A DNA stretch of 64,000 bases from Ichthyophthirius multifiliis (GCF_000220395.1 NW_004086339.1:1-64000), one strand, 5' to 3'; positions 42,194 to 55,349 are shown, numbered from the stretch's first letter. Program-made: numbers and translations. Notes: a model not told the origin generated them from the letters alone.

Positions 42194-44027
42194 TCAGCAT
42201 TTTTCTTTTATTACTTTTTATACTTTTTCTACCCAAATATTAGCAGGATGATCTAATTCCTTTAAATAAAAAAAATAATAATTATCGGGAAAAAATAAAA
42301 TAAAAAATACTTTAAAAAAATATTTTTTTTTAGATCCATTAATTGTAAATCTAGTTTTTTCTGTTTATTCAATCGTCACAGATGAAGTAAGTAAAATTTC
42401 ACCCTATTTTTTAAATTAAATCAATATATAAAATAAAAATAATACTTTTTTTATATTAGTATTAGGATCATAATAAATAAGTTTTGGAGGTTCCTCATAC
42501 AAAATCAACTATCTAGGCTTATATATCATCCAAGCAACTTTTTTTAAAACTCTTCCTGTTAATATAGGCCTTTAAGATCCAGTAGGTAATTTTAAAGGAC
42601 TTGCTAATTCTCCTTCATCCATAAAATCAGCATCATCTAATTCTAATTAAAGTGCAACTTCTCTTTTAGGAGCTTAAAGCTTTAGTAAATTTTCCCAATC
42701 AATATCATTAAAAAAAGGATGATTTTTTAATGCTTTAATTCCGTTTTTTGAACCTGGTTCTCCACCTCCTAATCTTTCGTTAGGATTTCTTCTTAATAAT
42801 TTTTTTATTAAATCAGCAGCATCAGCTGGTACATTCTTTTTGTTTTTTTGTGTTTTTTTTAATTAAATAAATTAAAATATAAAATAATGTATATTATTAC
42901 AGATGGTATGTTAAATTATACTTATTTAACTTTATTAAAAATTTTAAATTCATTCATATCATTGGGATCTACAAAAGGTGTATTACCAACTATCATTCTA
43001 TAAAGAATACAACCAAAGGCCCATAAATCAGCTGATGCAGTACAAAATTCTCCTTCAAGTAATTCTGGTGAAACATATCTATAAATTTATATATATTTAT
43101 ATAAAATAAATATTTATTTATGAATAAATTCATTTATAAATATATATTCATTATTATATGTTATTTTTATAAATATTTTTATATATAAATATATTAATAT
43201 ATATTTATTTTAATATTAATATTTAAAAATAAATATATATAATATATTTATATATATATATATATTAATTATTACTCAGCTGTGCCTACAAATGTAGATG
43301 ATCTATTTCTTTAGTTAAATTGGTCTTTATCTAATGGTTCTGTTTCTTCTGGAAATTTATTTTTAATAGCATTTATTTTATCATATAATTTTTCTGGAAT
43401 ATTTCTGTCAAAACCACAAGTACCAAAATCAATTATTTTTAAATGATTATCTTTTGTAAGCATTATATTTTCAGGCTAAGATATAATAAATTTATATGTA
43501 TATATATAAATTTAAAAATTTTTATATTTATAATTTTATATAAATTTATATATATATATTTTTTATTAATTTTATTTTATATAATAAAAAACTTTTAAAT
43601 CTCTATGTATAATTCCATTTTCATGTAATTTTTCTAATATATAAATTATTTCTGCAGCATAAAATTTTATTGTTTCGATTGTTAGGTATTTAAAATTTTG
43701 ATTTAAATAACTTGAAAACTCTCCTCCTTCACAGTATTCAATTACGAAATATAAAAACTAACTATCTTAAAAACTTCCTAATAATTTTATTATTCCATCG
43801 AATTTCATAAATGATAAAACTTCTTTTTCTATAAATACTTAATATTATTTTCTTTCCTTTTTTTTTTTTAAGTATAAATAAGTAAATATCAATAGCTTTA
43901 CTTTTGCTAAATAAGATTTTTCAAGTATTTTTATTGCACAATTTTCATTGTCTATTTTTTATTTGGCTAGAATAACTTCCCCATAGGCTCCTCTTCCTAA
44001 AACTCTTATAATTTCATAATCGTCCAT
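42194..44027 (-). CDS. PDPK1: PDK1-type AGC kinase with C-terminal PH domain
   Basis: Multi-exon gene, ATG 44027-44025, TGA 42196-42194. The kinase starts directly at the N-terminus: glycine loop VLGRGAYGEV, CAIKI lysine, IEYCEGGEFSSYL hinge, GIIHRDLK joined across an intron to PENIML, and KIIDFGTCG. The T-loop TFVGTAEYVSPELL is split by an intron in Glu; its Thr sits where PDK1 autophosphorylates a Ser. After the C-lobe (GEPGSKNGIKALKNHPFF) comes a PH-like domain: LTGRVLKKVAW...PRQLILYEEPPKLIYYDP...GEILL, ending IWVEKVQKVIKEKC, as in 3-phosphoinositide-dependent kinase 1. The usual AGC hydrophobic motif is absent, as expected for PDK1. It should activate other AGC kinases at phosphoinositide-rich membranes. 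Introns include 43871-43914, about 43481-43587 and about 43081-43275. Confidence 0.88.
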
Positions 44028-44507
44028 AGATTATTTTTTTCCATCTATTTTTTATATTATTAAATATTAATACAAACAAATAGATTATTAAGCAAAAAAA
44101 AATGAATATTTTTTATTTTTAAAAAAAAATGGATTTAATATGAATATTATTTTATAAACAGATAAATAGTAATTTTAATGCTTTTTTTATTTAATATAAT
44201 TTTACCCATTTTTTTAAATATTTTTAAATGCAAAAGTTAATTTCTATTATTTTTTGTTTTTTTTTTTATTTTTAGAAATTTATAATAAGTGTATATGTTA
44301 ATAATTTTTATTTATAAATAAATTAATATTAGTTATTTATATTGAAAATTTGAATTAAATTATAACCTTTTATTTTTTATAAAAGGAAGCAAAACTACTA
44401 ATATAATTATTAAAATTTGATATATATATATATTTTAAAAAACAAAAACTAAATATATTATTTAAAATTAAATTAATATTATATATTACAAAAAAATAAA
44501 TAATAAT
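44028..44507. other. Intergenic, AT-rich
   Basis: 480 bp between two minus-strand genes. It contains the PDK1 5' flank (A-rich immediately upstream of its ATG on the coding strand) and the MMS19 3' flank. Nothing else seen. Confidence 0.5.
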
Positions 44508-47500
44508 TCATATTATTTAATACCATTAATTTATTGTATAAACAACATGTCTTCTAACTTTTCTTTTAGGGTGTTACAAAAGTTAATCTAGGCAATCAGT
44601 TGCTTATTTTTTATATCTTTTAACAATATGAAAATCAAACTTAATACATTCACCTAAACACTTAATAATTTCAATAAGACAATTAACTTATAACTTATTC
44701 TAATTATTTAATAACTTTAATAAACATTAAATTAAATCTTCTCCATTTCCTATCATAGATAAGTTTTCTTTTATTAATTTTGTTAATAATTTTATTGCAT
44801 TTTCCTTTTTTTTAAATTTTTTTTTTTTTTAAAAAAAAAGAAAAGAATTAATTTACCAAACCATAAGAACTTTAAGATGAAGTTAAAATATCAACCAATA
44901 TAGGCAAACAATATTATTTATTTTATAAAATAAGAGAAAAAGGAGCAATTAAAAATATCGATGTTAATATTTAATAACATTTATTAGTTAGATTTGTATT
45001 ATTTGAGATGCTTTTTATTTATTGAAGTTTTAATTAAAAAGGCATAAAATAAAAAACGAAAATTCTCTATGTGTATGTTGGGGAATATTATAAATATTTT
45101 TTTTTATTTAATTAGTTTTATTTCATCAATATATTATAAAAAATTGAAGGTAAATCTATTTTTTATTATAATTCATCATTTATTAATTATTGTATTATTT
45201 CAAATGAATTTTAACTCATTTTTATCACCTTTTTTTAATGTTTTATTTTTTTATTTTATTTTTATTTTTACTGTTCCTCTTAATAATCTTATGTATAAAA
45301 TAAATTAATTTTCAGAAATATTTGAATAGTTATAAATTTTTTATTAAATTATTTAGAAAAATTAATTACAATCATTTATATTTAAAAAGTCTTTTTTTAA
45401 AAAAAATGATTAAAACTATATGTTTTTGTTATATATATAAAAAGAATATTACTTTGCATATTATTTCCTATACAAATAGATAAAGAATGCAAAAATTAAT
45501 AATTTTATTTTATTTATTCATTATCGAAAACTTGCTATAAGTATTTCTATACAAATATATTTAATTATTCATGAAAATTATTTTAACATATGAATAAGTT
45601 TTTGATATATTTTGTAAATAATTATAATTAATTAAAATTAAGATCTAATATAGTTTTTTATTTTTCTAAAAACAATTAATTGGTATTTTAATTATCATTT
45701 AATTAAAATACTATATTGCCTAATATTCTTTTAATTTTATTTTATATTTCTTTCGATTAAATATTTTATTAAATTAATTTATTGTATATCTATTCATCCT
45801 CTAAAATAAAATAATTTACATAATTTTTATTCAATTTAATAACTCTTTCAAGCATTTTATTTATTAAAGTTATATTTTCAATATTATCTAAATTATCAAA
45901 AATATAATACAAGCAATCTCTCCAACCAAAAGTATTTGATAAAATCATTGAATTAAATCCATTTATTACAATTTCTTACATATTATTTTATCCTAAAAAT
46001 CCTATTAATTTATTTTCTAAGAACTATATTTTGGCTATATATATATACATATAAAAATTAAATTAAATTGATTATTTTTTTAAGAATACTTTCAGGTAGA
46101 AACTCATTTATTTTATAACAGTATTCAATCATGCATTTTTTAACTATTTATGTATATTCTTCATCATCTAATTCACTAATTCCTATATCTTCACATATTT
46201 CCATAAATTTTATATCCTTATCATTATTATTATTATTATTATTATTTAAAAAAAAAAAAATATAAATATTTTACATATTACAATTAAGGGTTTTCATATA
46301 AAACAAGTTTCATTAAAATTGCTAAACAAAGTACTTTTATTTATTCATTTTTATTAGTTTAACATTCTCCTATAAGAATGCCTTTTAATTTCTTTCATAT
46401 TATTTTTTTTTGTTAAAAAAAATAAAAAATAAATAAATTGATTATATTTAATAAATTTCTTTTATTTTTTTTTACTAATTCATGTGTATTAGAAATAAGT
46501 ACTTTTTCATAAAACTTCTTAAATTTTAATTATTATTAACTTTCAATAATAACAATAAGTAGCAACTCAAGCATTCTAATAGCAAATGCATCATTTTTTG
46601 GATTGTATTATTTAAGAAAATATTATATCATTAAATTTAACACAGCTTAGTTAAAAACTGAGTTTATATTAAGAATTTTAACTAATATTTTTTCAGCTAA
46701 AGCTGCATTAGGGTGCATTAATCCATCTTCGAAAAGCTCAAAGGCATGTAAAATAAAAGAATGTATAAAATTCCAGGATGAAAATTTAAATAAACACTCA
46801 TCTTAATTACCTTCTAATAAAAATAGAAAAAATTATTTAATTGTAAGTACAAATTGATCTTAGAGTTCATTTTCTTCAATATCTCTAGAATTATTAAGGA
46901 TATTCATACAAATAGTTTATATATAAGATATAGGTAAATAATGTATTTTATAATTCTTGAAAATCATTAAATATGTATTCAGAGATTCAATTTTAGCATC
47001 TATATATGTAGAATTAATTTTCTCGGAAAGCATTTCTATTGTTTTATTGAGAATATTTTTATTTATTAAACATTTATTTAAATCTTATGAAAGTTAATTT
47101 TAATTTATACCATATTATTTATCTTTTTCTTAATCATTTTCGAAATATATAGGATAATAACATTCTAGGTTTTCAAAAATGTTTTAAATAAAAGGTTATA
47201 GGTATTATTATGAGAAATTATCTAGTAGATATTTAATTAGTTTAAAGGTTTTTTTTATACATCTTGGGTCTTTTTCATCTTCGGTTATTTCGATTATTAT
47301 TTTTATATAAAAAGAACCAAAAGATTAAGTAATTTGAAGAAAATCTTCTTACAAAAATTCAAGATTTTCGTAAATTTATAAACGAACGTCATATGAATAT
47401 TAAGAAATTACAAAAGAGGAATCATTTAGAAAATCATAAAATTATTTAATGTATTTTGGGACATTTGTTTATCGTATATTTGTATTTTTTTTTTTTAATA

Positions 47501-47849
47501 TATCGAAAAAAATGTTTAATATTTTATTTATATTTTTTATAATGGAAATATCTTTTTATTTTTAAATAAAAAATAAATACATACACTTGAATTACTCTTC
47601 ATTTATGTTTTTGAGAGAATCTAAGTCTTTAAATAGTTCAAAAACTAAATTAGAGGCTTTTTCACGGATTTATTCCCGGCTATTTGTGAAATAAAAATGA
47701 AGAGATTCAAAAAAATCTAATATGTTTATTTCGTTATTGTCAAACATTTCAATTAATTTTTTTATTTGCAATTATTAAGTTTCTTTTTATTCACTTTCTA
47801 TATATTGGATTATGTAAGTATCAATGTTTTTTTTTAAATCTTTTTTCAT
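44508..47849 (-). CDS. MMS19: MMS19 (MET18) HEAT-repeat Fe-S targeting factor
   Basis: Multi-exon gene from ATG 47849-47847 to TGA 44510-44508. The N-terminus (YIIQYIESEQKET...ILDFFESLHFYF..SREQIREKA) matches the first HEAT helices of MMS19. The central block is diagnostic: DEKDPRCIKKTFKLIKYLL, ENLECYYPIYFEND, YGINQNQLSQDLNKCL and DAKIESLNTYLMIF correspond to the family's EKDPRNL...CYFPI-F-P...GIT--DL...K--SL-TL block. The C-terminal repeats include PTYTQRIFVFYFMPF and end HPKRKVRRHVVYTINQWYQ, like the family ending. MMS19 is the adaptor of the cytosolic iron-sulfur assembly complex that loads clusters into DNA polymerases, primase and helicases such as XPD. An in-frame ATG at 47960-47958 would add 37 residues, but the later start fits the family better. 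Confidence 0.88.
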
Positions 47850-48123
47850 TTTTTTTAATTTTGGACTTTTAATTTTCTATACTTAGTTTAATTTTTGAAG
47901 TAATATTAATTTTATATTTTGTTATTAAATACAATTTTTTAATAGATATAATTCAATCATATCACATATATAAGCCAAAGGTTAAAAATATTTCTCATAT
48001 TTTAAAAAAATAATATATAATTTTCTATATTTTATTTTTTCATAATATAAACGTTAAAAATAATTATATTTTTTAATTGATAAAAAAAAAATAAAGAAAG
48101 AAAATAAAACTAAAAAAAAAAAA
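47850..48123. promoter_or_regulatory. Short divergent promoter region
   Basis: Only 274 bp separate the starts of MMS19 (minus) and the S11 peptidase (plus), so both promoters are packed here. The DNA immediately before the S11 ATG is a run of A-rich sequence. No specific element identified. Confidence 0.4.
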
Positions 48124-49842
48124 ATGGAAATAAATAATGAAAAATCAAATTTAAACATAACTTAAGTTTTCAATACAAAAAAAAAAACATAATAGAGAAC
48201 ATAATCAGCAATTATAACAAAATCTTAAAAAAATAAAATAAAAAATACAGATTAAGCATAAACAGTTTAATAATTAAAAGAAATACAAAATATTTAAACA
48301 TAAAAATGTATAAAAAAAAAAAAAAAAAAAAAAATTTAAAAAAAAAAAAAAAAATAAGAATAAAATATAAATTAAAAATAACCTATATCAGCGTTATGTT
48401 GGTCTATACATAATGCATAAAATGGAAATATGTTATTTTCTAAAATGGGATAAGAAATAAGAGAAATGGCTTCCTTGACAAAAATGATGACATTATATGT
48501 ATCATATTAACTAGCCTTATAATTTAAGATAAATATTGAATAAGAAAAAATATTAGTACCAAAATAAGCTACATTAATAGGAGGTACAAGTGCATGTTTA
48601 TAAGAAAATGATTATTTATCAATAAAGGATTTATATTACGGATTAATGTTACCATCTGGAAATGATGCTGCAATAACTTTAGCTAATTATTTTGGTTATT
48701 TATTATTTAAAAAAAAAAATAATAAGAAATTATATGATATAGTAATAAATATATATATATATAATATATTATATATATATATATTTTATATATATTTATA
48801 TATTAATATTTAAGTTTTATAAAATAATTTAATTTAAATTTTATAATATAGCAAGCTAATATTTATAAATTTGTTAAAATTATGAATAAATATGGTACTA
48901 AATTTTTATTAAAAGATACTTAATTTTCAAACGTACATGGTTTACCTTCTAAAAGTAATAGATCTTGTTGTTTTGACATGTCAAAAGTAGCTTATTTGTG
49001 TATTCGAATTCCTATTTTTAAAGTAATTTTTAATACGAAAAATTATGTTTGTGATATTTATGAAAGTTTTAAAAATTAGATTAGGACAATTTAATGGGTG
49101 AATACTAATAAATTATTATGGGAACTTAGTGGTGAATATTAAGGTTTAAAAACTGGTTTTACGGATAATGCAGGACATTGTTTATGCCTTTATTATGTTA
49201 ATAAATAAGATATTTCAATTTAGTTAATTATTACTGTACTTTGTTCTAAAAATGCTTAAAAAAGATTCTATGATGCTGAAAATTTAGCTAAATGGGCTGT
49301 AGGGCAGATTAAATAATAAAATTAAAAAGTAAATTAGATAGGAAGGAATATTAGATCATCGAATACTTTAAATAATTCGTAATATTTGAAAAAAAATGGC
49401 TTAAGGGGTGAATAATCACTTTTTTTATATAATAATAATTATCATAAACCTGTAATTATATAAAAAAATATTAATGAAGATTAATTTAATAATGTTGGTT
49501 TATTAAAAAATTCATATAAATAGTAAATTAATTATTTAAAGAAAAATTAATAAATCATAAAAATTTAGAATTTTTCTAATAATATTAACGACTATTTTTC
49601 AAAAGAAAAAATGGAATAATTAAAAATAGAAAAAAGTTAAAAATAAATTAATAATTAAAATTATTAATCATAAGAATAAAAAAAAAATACTTCATAGGAA
49701 AATTTAAACAAATCATTTGAAAAAATATAATTTGATAAAAAGTTTTTTAAATAGAATAATAAATCTTAAAAATAAAATATAAATAATAATTTTTTTTAAA
49801 TTAATATTAAAAAATATAAAAATATTGCTAATAAAATTAAAA

Positions 49843-49880
<38 letters not shown>

Positions 49881-50250
49881 TTATAATAATATTAATAATA
49901 ACAACGATTAAAATAAAAATTTAAATAATTATTCTATTATTAAAAGTAGCTATTATTTCTTAGATAGTAATAATAATAATTATTAATCTAACAATACTAA
50001 GAATACTGTTGAAAGTTAAAAAATGAAATGTGTATTAAATAATTAAGGTAATTAAAAATTAAATTAAAATAAAATTAATACTTTAGTTAAATAATTAAAA
50101 GATAATTAAGAAAATTTGTTAGGGAAACAAGTTAAATAGTTTAAAATAGTATATAAAAAAAAACTTTCAAACAACACTATATTAATAAATAATATAGATC
50201 CTATAATAAAAAATTAAAATGCATAATAAAACATAAATAACGAATCATGA
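48124..50250 (+). CDS. Peptidase S11 / D-Ala-D-Ala carboxypeptidase-like enzyme
   Basis: ATG at 48124; one intron at 48742-48851. The first 100 residues are Lys/Gln-rich and non-conserved. All three active-site motifs of serine DD-carboxypeptidases (DacA class) then follow with proper spacing: S117-L-T-K120 in MASLTKMMT, S178-G-N180 in MLPSGNDAAITLAN, and K306-T-G in LKTGFTDNAGHC. The surrounding text (NAQNGNMLFSKMGQ; DTQFSNVHGLP) is also S11-like. Bacterial relatives trim peptidoglycan stem peptides; a ciliate has no peptidoglycan, so the substrate must come from elsewhere or have changed. No signal peptide is visible. The Asn/Gln/Lys-rich tail switches frame: the catalytic frame meets TGA at 49878-49880 after ten TAA codons, while coding-like sequence continues in another frame to TGA 50248-50250. 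Confidence 0.82.
49848..49886 (+). repeat. (TAA)n tract at a frame switch in the S11 gene
   Basis: Ten or so TAA/AAT units. In the frame of the catalytic domain they read as Gln and are followed at once by TGA. In the frame that stays open downstream they read as Asn. The true frame here cannot be fixed by eye. Confidence 0.7.
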
Positions 50251-50464
50251 TAATTTAAAATTAAAACAATTAATTAGTATAAAAATATACTATTTAATAA
50301 CAATTAATATATTAATTTATGAATTTTTTTATTTTTAATTTTAATATATAATTTTATATTTAATTAAAAAAAATATATATATATATATTTTATATATTTT
50401 AAATTTATAAATTTTAAATATATATTTTATTAAAAAAAAAAAAATTATATATTATATTTTTAGT

Positions 50465-51402
50465 TCAAAGTTCGAATTCTATTTCATTATTTTACTTTCT
50501 TCCATATTAATTTTCGATTTCGTTTCCTTTTATTTCTTTACCACCTTTATATAAAAAATATTTTTTTGTTCCCTATTTAGAATATAAATACCTGGATTTG
50601 TAAATATTTTGTTGCTTTTCCTTATATTATAACTTTCATTTGGATATTTAAGCCTAGTTAAATGTGTATAATCATTCGCAAAAACTATAAAAAAAAAAGA
50701 ATCAATTTTAATTTTATTAAATACTAATAAATGTTACCTTTGCTTCTACTTTTAATTATATTACTTCTATATAATTCAATTTTTTTGATTTCTGGAACCC
50801 ACATTTTTTTTCCATAAATTGAATTTTTTTATGCAGATTATAATCTATGCATTATTTTCTTTTTTAAATATTTTTATTTACCATTAAAAAAATATTTTTT
50901 TTTTCCAAATATAAATTCATTTTTTTTTTTACATTATTTTAATTATGTAATTCCTTTTATTATCTACCCCTATAATAGTCAGCCATACTTTTTATATAAT
51001 GATGTGATTCTAATAACTTTTATGAATTAAAAATTGAAGATTTTTTATCTATAAACATCATTTTATTTAATAACGCTTTGTTTTCTTATTGTATTTTTAG
51101 ATTAGTTTCTATTTTATTTTATTTTTGGTTTTGAGAGAAATCATAAATTATGGAAATAAAATAAATATATATATACAAATTGTATATTTATTTGCCCATT
51201 TTGATAATGAATAGTGAGGAGACCAAGGTTTTCTATTATCTATACTAGGTTTAATATATGCTACATGTCTTAAATGCAATCTTTGTGCCTAATATTTTAT
51301 GTTTTAAATACTTATTTATGCTTTTTTTTATATATAAATTACTTCGGTTATCCTACGTGTAGAACAGGGATCGTAAGATACACAATTTAAGGTATTCCAC
51401 AT
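50465..51402 (-). CDS. CFAP97/hemingway-like ciliary protein
   Basis: Multi-exon gene, ATG 51402-51400, TGA 50467-50465. After a short N-terminus (MWNTLNCVSYDP) the exon from about 51289 reads LRHVAYIKPSIDNRKPWSPHY. The next exon reads LKIQQENKALLNKMMFID. This pair, a K(P/S)-x-IDN-x-P block followed by a helix with ENxxLLxKM, is the core of the CFAP97/hemingway family of axonemal proteins. A later exon carries LTRLKYPNESYNIRK and FTNPGIYILNREQKK. The last part reads YKGGKEIKGNEIEN up to TGA only after one base shift at the A/T runs near 50553-50567. In the family these proteins are needed for ciliary or flagellar axonemes. Introns near 51299-51352, 51123-51181 and 50689-50740. Confidence 0.6.
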
Positions 51403-51764
51403 TTTTAATTTTATAAATTTATTTTATTTGTATTTCAGTTTTTTTTTTTTATATATATAAATATATGGCTTTATTTGAATTTTTTTGTTTATAAATAAAA
51501 CTTTTTACTTTTTATTTATTTTTATATATATAAATTTCGTATATATATAAAAAAAAATATATATTTAAATTTCTAAATATAAATTTTATTTAAAATTTTT
51601 AACTTTTTTTTTATTAAAATTATTCTTTTCCTTTTTTTTTAATTATAAATATCAAATATTTTAATTTTAAAAAAAAAAATTCATTTTCATTATATTTATT
51701 TATATATATATATAGATTAGGATTTTTAATTTTATAAAGTTTAAAAAATATTTTATTTTTTATT
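51403..51764. other. Intergenic, AT-rich
   Basis: About 360 bp between minus-strand genes; T- and A-runs and short AT tracts only. Confidence 0.5.
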
Positions 51765-52996
51765 TCAATCAATTAATTCTTTTAATATTTTATTGTTTTT
51801 TAATTAATTTGCCTCATATAATGCTTTATATACTTCCGGTGATACTAAAAATTCTTCTTTTTTATCTGTATTTAAATAAATATCATCGGATTATAATTAC
51901 GGAGGCCTAAATAAAAATAAAAAACATTAAAAAATACTAATATACACACTAATACCAAAAATTAGTTATATTTTCAAGATTTCCCGAAAATCTTTTTTCA
52001 ATTTAATTTTTATTTACATGATTCCATAAATTTTTTAGTTCATTAGTTTTTTCAATAGAAACCTTTTCTATAGTATTTTCATCTAATAAAGGTTTTATCA
52101 TAGCCCAAGGAATCGATATTAATCCAGCACAATTAACTACATATAATCTATGTAGTCTACTTTTATAATTATTCATTAAATATTAAATAATTTTTTTAAA
52201 TGACTTTTTTTTTAATATTTTTTGTTTAAAAGAAAAAAATAATTACATTCATTGGCAAATTTGTAATTCCTAAATTATTTAAATCACATATTATTACCCA
52301 ATTTTCTATTTATCCGGGTAAAAACATATTTTCCATTATAACATCTAAAAAATAAGTTATTGCTTTTAATATATCGGGAAAAGAGTTTTCTTTTCCGACC
52401 AATTTAAATACATTTAATATTATTATAGGTCTATATCTATGATCTTTTCCACTTAAATAAATAATTCCTTCTTACTTTTTTATTTTTTATTTTTATTGTG
52501 TTTATGTAATGTTTTTTTATTTTATATTTTTTGTTATTTATTTTATAAAGTTAATTTTTTTTTTTACTAAAAATGATTACATCTTTTAATCTACTTCTAA
52601 ATTAAAATGAGAATTCATCCATTCATTATAAGCTATTATTGATTTGACTGTGTTTCCTTTTTCGTAATTATTTGCAGCTAGAAATCTTAGTTTCATTGAA
52701 TCTGACCAAAAAGATGAGTTAAAGCAACAATCATGCTTTTTTTCTTCTAAATATTTTCCAAAAATCTATAATTTTTCGTACTCAAAATTTGTAAATTAAA
52801 TCTGACCATCGAAAAAATATCTATTTACTTTATCTTTTTTTTCATGTTTATATTATTCATTTTCTAATGTTTATTTTAATATAAAAAATAATTTATTTCG
52901 TTTTTTAATACCGAGAGGAAAATATAAATATGATTCTTTTAATGGTTATATTTAAGGAAATATATAATGTTGACTGATTTTATTTAAATATTCCAT
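51765..52996 (-). CDS. CRAL-TRIO / SEC14-like lipid-transfer protein
   Basis: Multi-exon gene from ATG 52996-52994 to TGA 51767-51765. An N-terminal helical part (SMKLRFLAANNYEKGNTVKSI, as in CRAL-TRIO-N) precedes the lipid-binding fold: GKDHRYRPIIILNVFKL, ITYFLDVMMENMFLPGQIEN, WVIICDLNNLGITNLP. After an intron comes LHRLYVVNCAGLISIPWAMI and KPLLDENTIEKVSI. This order is the CRAL-TRIO core, in which a hydrophobic pocket takes up phosphatidylinositol or another lipid. The C-terminus is polar (PEVYKALYEANQ) with no GOLD domain. Introns lie near 52469-52576, 52177-52254 and 51907-51963. Together with PDK1 and the C2 protein it belongs to the phosphoinositide theme, though they are not co-transcribed. 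Confidence 0.82.
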
Positions 52997-53184
52997 ATTT
53001 TGTAAATAAACAAAGTAAATATAAAAGAAATTATAAAATTTATGTTATATTTTTTTTAAAAATTCTTAAATAAAATTAAAAATAACTATTGAAAGAATAA
53101 AAAAATAAAAAATAATATGTCAAAATATAATTTAATAGGTAATATAATTATTGTAATTTTAAATATATAAATTTATAAATATAA

Positions 53185-53215
<31 letters not shown>

Positions 53216-55211
53216 AATATTTATCTTTAAATATACTTATACATACATATTATTATACTTTTATACTTATATTATTTTTATTGTTTCTTAAAATCATATA
53301 TATTTATTAAATTTTTTTTATATTTATTTTAATTATAATTAAAATTTTTATAACAAAAATTTAGTTAATATATTTAAATAATATTTATACATTTGATAAA
53401 TAAAATCATCTATAATATATATATTATTTTATTTATCGAAAATTATTAAAATTTAAATTTATATAGTAATATAAATTTATTATTTTTTTTATTCAATTCT
53501 TTATTGATTTTTATTATAGTAAATAAAAAATTCTATAACATTAAAATTAAATTAAAAGTATTTATAATTAAAATTTTTATTTTACTTAATAAATTTTAAT
53601 TCACATATAAAAAACTAAATTAATAATATAAATTTAAATAACAAGAATAACAAAAAAATTAATTATAATAACAAAAACTGTTATTTAACTATAAAATAAT
53701 GAAATATTTTTATTTATAATATATTTGAATTAAATTATTATACAAATGTTAAAAAACATTACATTAAATAGAAAAATTTATTAATATATCAAAATAATAA
53801 AAATAATTTTAGGAAAAAATTAGGAAAAATTTATACATATAAAAACTATTTCAAATACATCAACATAAATAACAAAAAATGTATTTTTATTAATAAAATA
53901 AATATGAAACTTTAAATTAAACAATATGTAAAAGTAATATAAATAAATAAAAATTAATCTAATAATACTATTAGTCTATTAATTAAAATAATGATATGAT
54001 TTTCAATAATATATAAGAAATAAAATATAAAAATAGTTTTATTTTCTGATATATTGATTAAAATAATTTTTTTATATAATTGATTATTAAAATTCAATAC
54101 AAAATAATAAAAAACAAATTTTTAACGTATAAGAATATTGAAAAGAATAATAAGAAAATTAAAATAATAATAATTATTATTTATTAAAAATAAAAAAATA
54201 TATTAATAATAATGTATAAAAAAATTTATAGTCAATTAAAAAAGTTTTAATATAATTTAAAATTAATTAAATAAATTAAAAATAAATTTAAAATTTAAAA
54301 TTTTAATATTTTATAATGTATTTTAAAATATTTATATTTTTTTAAATATAAAATAAATAATAAATGAATTATATATATAAAATATAAAAAAAAATAAAAA
54401 AAATGATTAAAAAGCAAAAAACATAAATATTTATATAAAATAAAATTATTAGTATAATAAATGAAAAATAAAAAAAGATATTAAATATATATTAAAAAAC
54501 TAAAAAAAATTAAAAAAAATGATTTATTATAAATATATTTATATAAATGTAATAAATAATAAGTAATTACTTTAAAATAAAATAATATGAAAAAAAAAAA
54601 TTAAAAAAAAAAGTATTTATTTAAATATTTTGTATATATTTTAGATTTAATAAAAAAAAAATATTATTTAAATTAAACTAATATTACTAAAAAAAATATA
54701 AAAATAAAAAAATATATATAAATTTAAAAAAATATATATTTATATTTATATTTATATTTATATTATTATAAATATTATTTTAAATATATATAAATTTAAT
54801 TTATATTATACTATATGTGTATTAATATGTATTTAAAAATTAAAATAATTTTATTCAATTATAATTTTAATGTTTTTTAAAATTGAATAAAAATTATTTA
54901 ATTTTTATATTATTATATAATTATATTATTATTTTTTTTAAAAAAAAAAAAAAATTATAATATATATATGTATATTAATATTTTATATATTTAATAATAT
55001 ATATATATAAATATATAAATATATATATATTTATAAATATATAAATAAATATCAAAATATATATGTTATTATAAATTTTTATACATTTTATAATTATATA
55101 TATTTTTTTAAATGCCTATGATTATAAATGAATATAAATATTTATATATTTTATTTTAAAATATGAAAAAAAATATTAAAAATAAATATAAATAAAAATA
55201 TAATATAAAAA

Positions 55212-55254
<43 letters not shown>

Positions 55255-55349
55255 TATAATCATTTATAATTTTATATATTCATATATTTTTAATTATTAT
55301 TTTTATTAAAAAATTATATTTAACTTTTTAAAATATTTATTTAAAAAAA
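52997..55349. other. Longest empty region, near-pure A/T
   Basis: About 2.35 kb between divergent genes (SEC14-like minus, ARM-like plus). G and C are very rare. It contains AT tracts (about 53185-53208, 54965-55035, 55219-55251) and TATATT hexamers (about 54735-54763). No coding content, RNA gene or mobile element seen. It includes both promoters. By composition it could also serve as an easily melted or scaffold-attached region, which is inference only. Confidence 0.6.

Noticed and set aside
45069-45308. Plus-strand open frame of 79 codons with hydrophobic text
   Set aside because: It is antisense to MMS19 exons whose minus-strand reading (PTYTQRIFVFYFMPF) matches the family.
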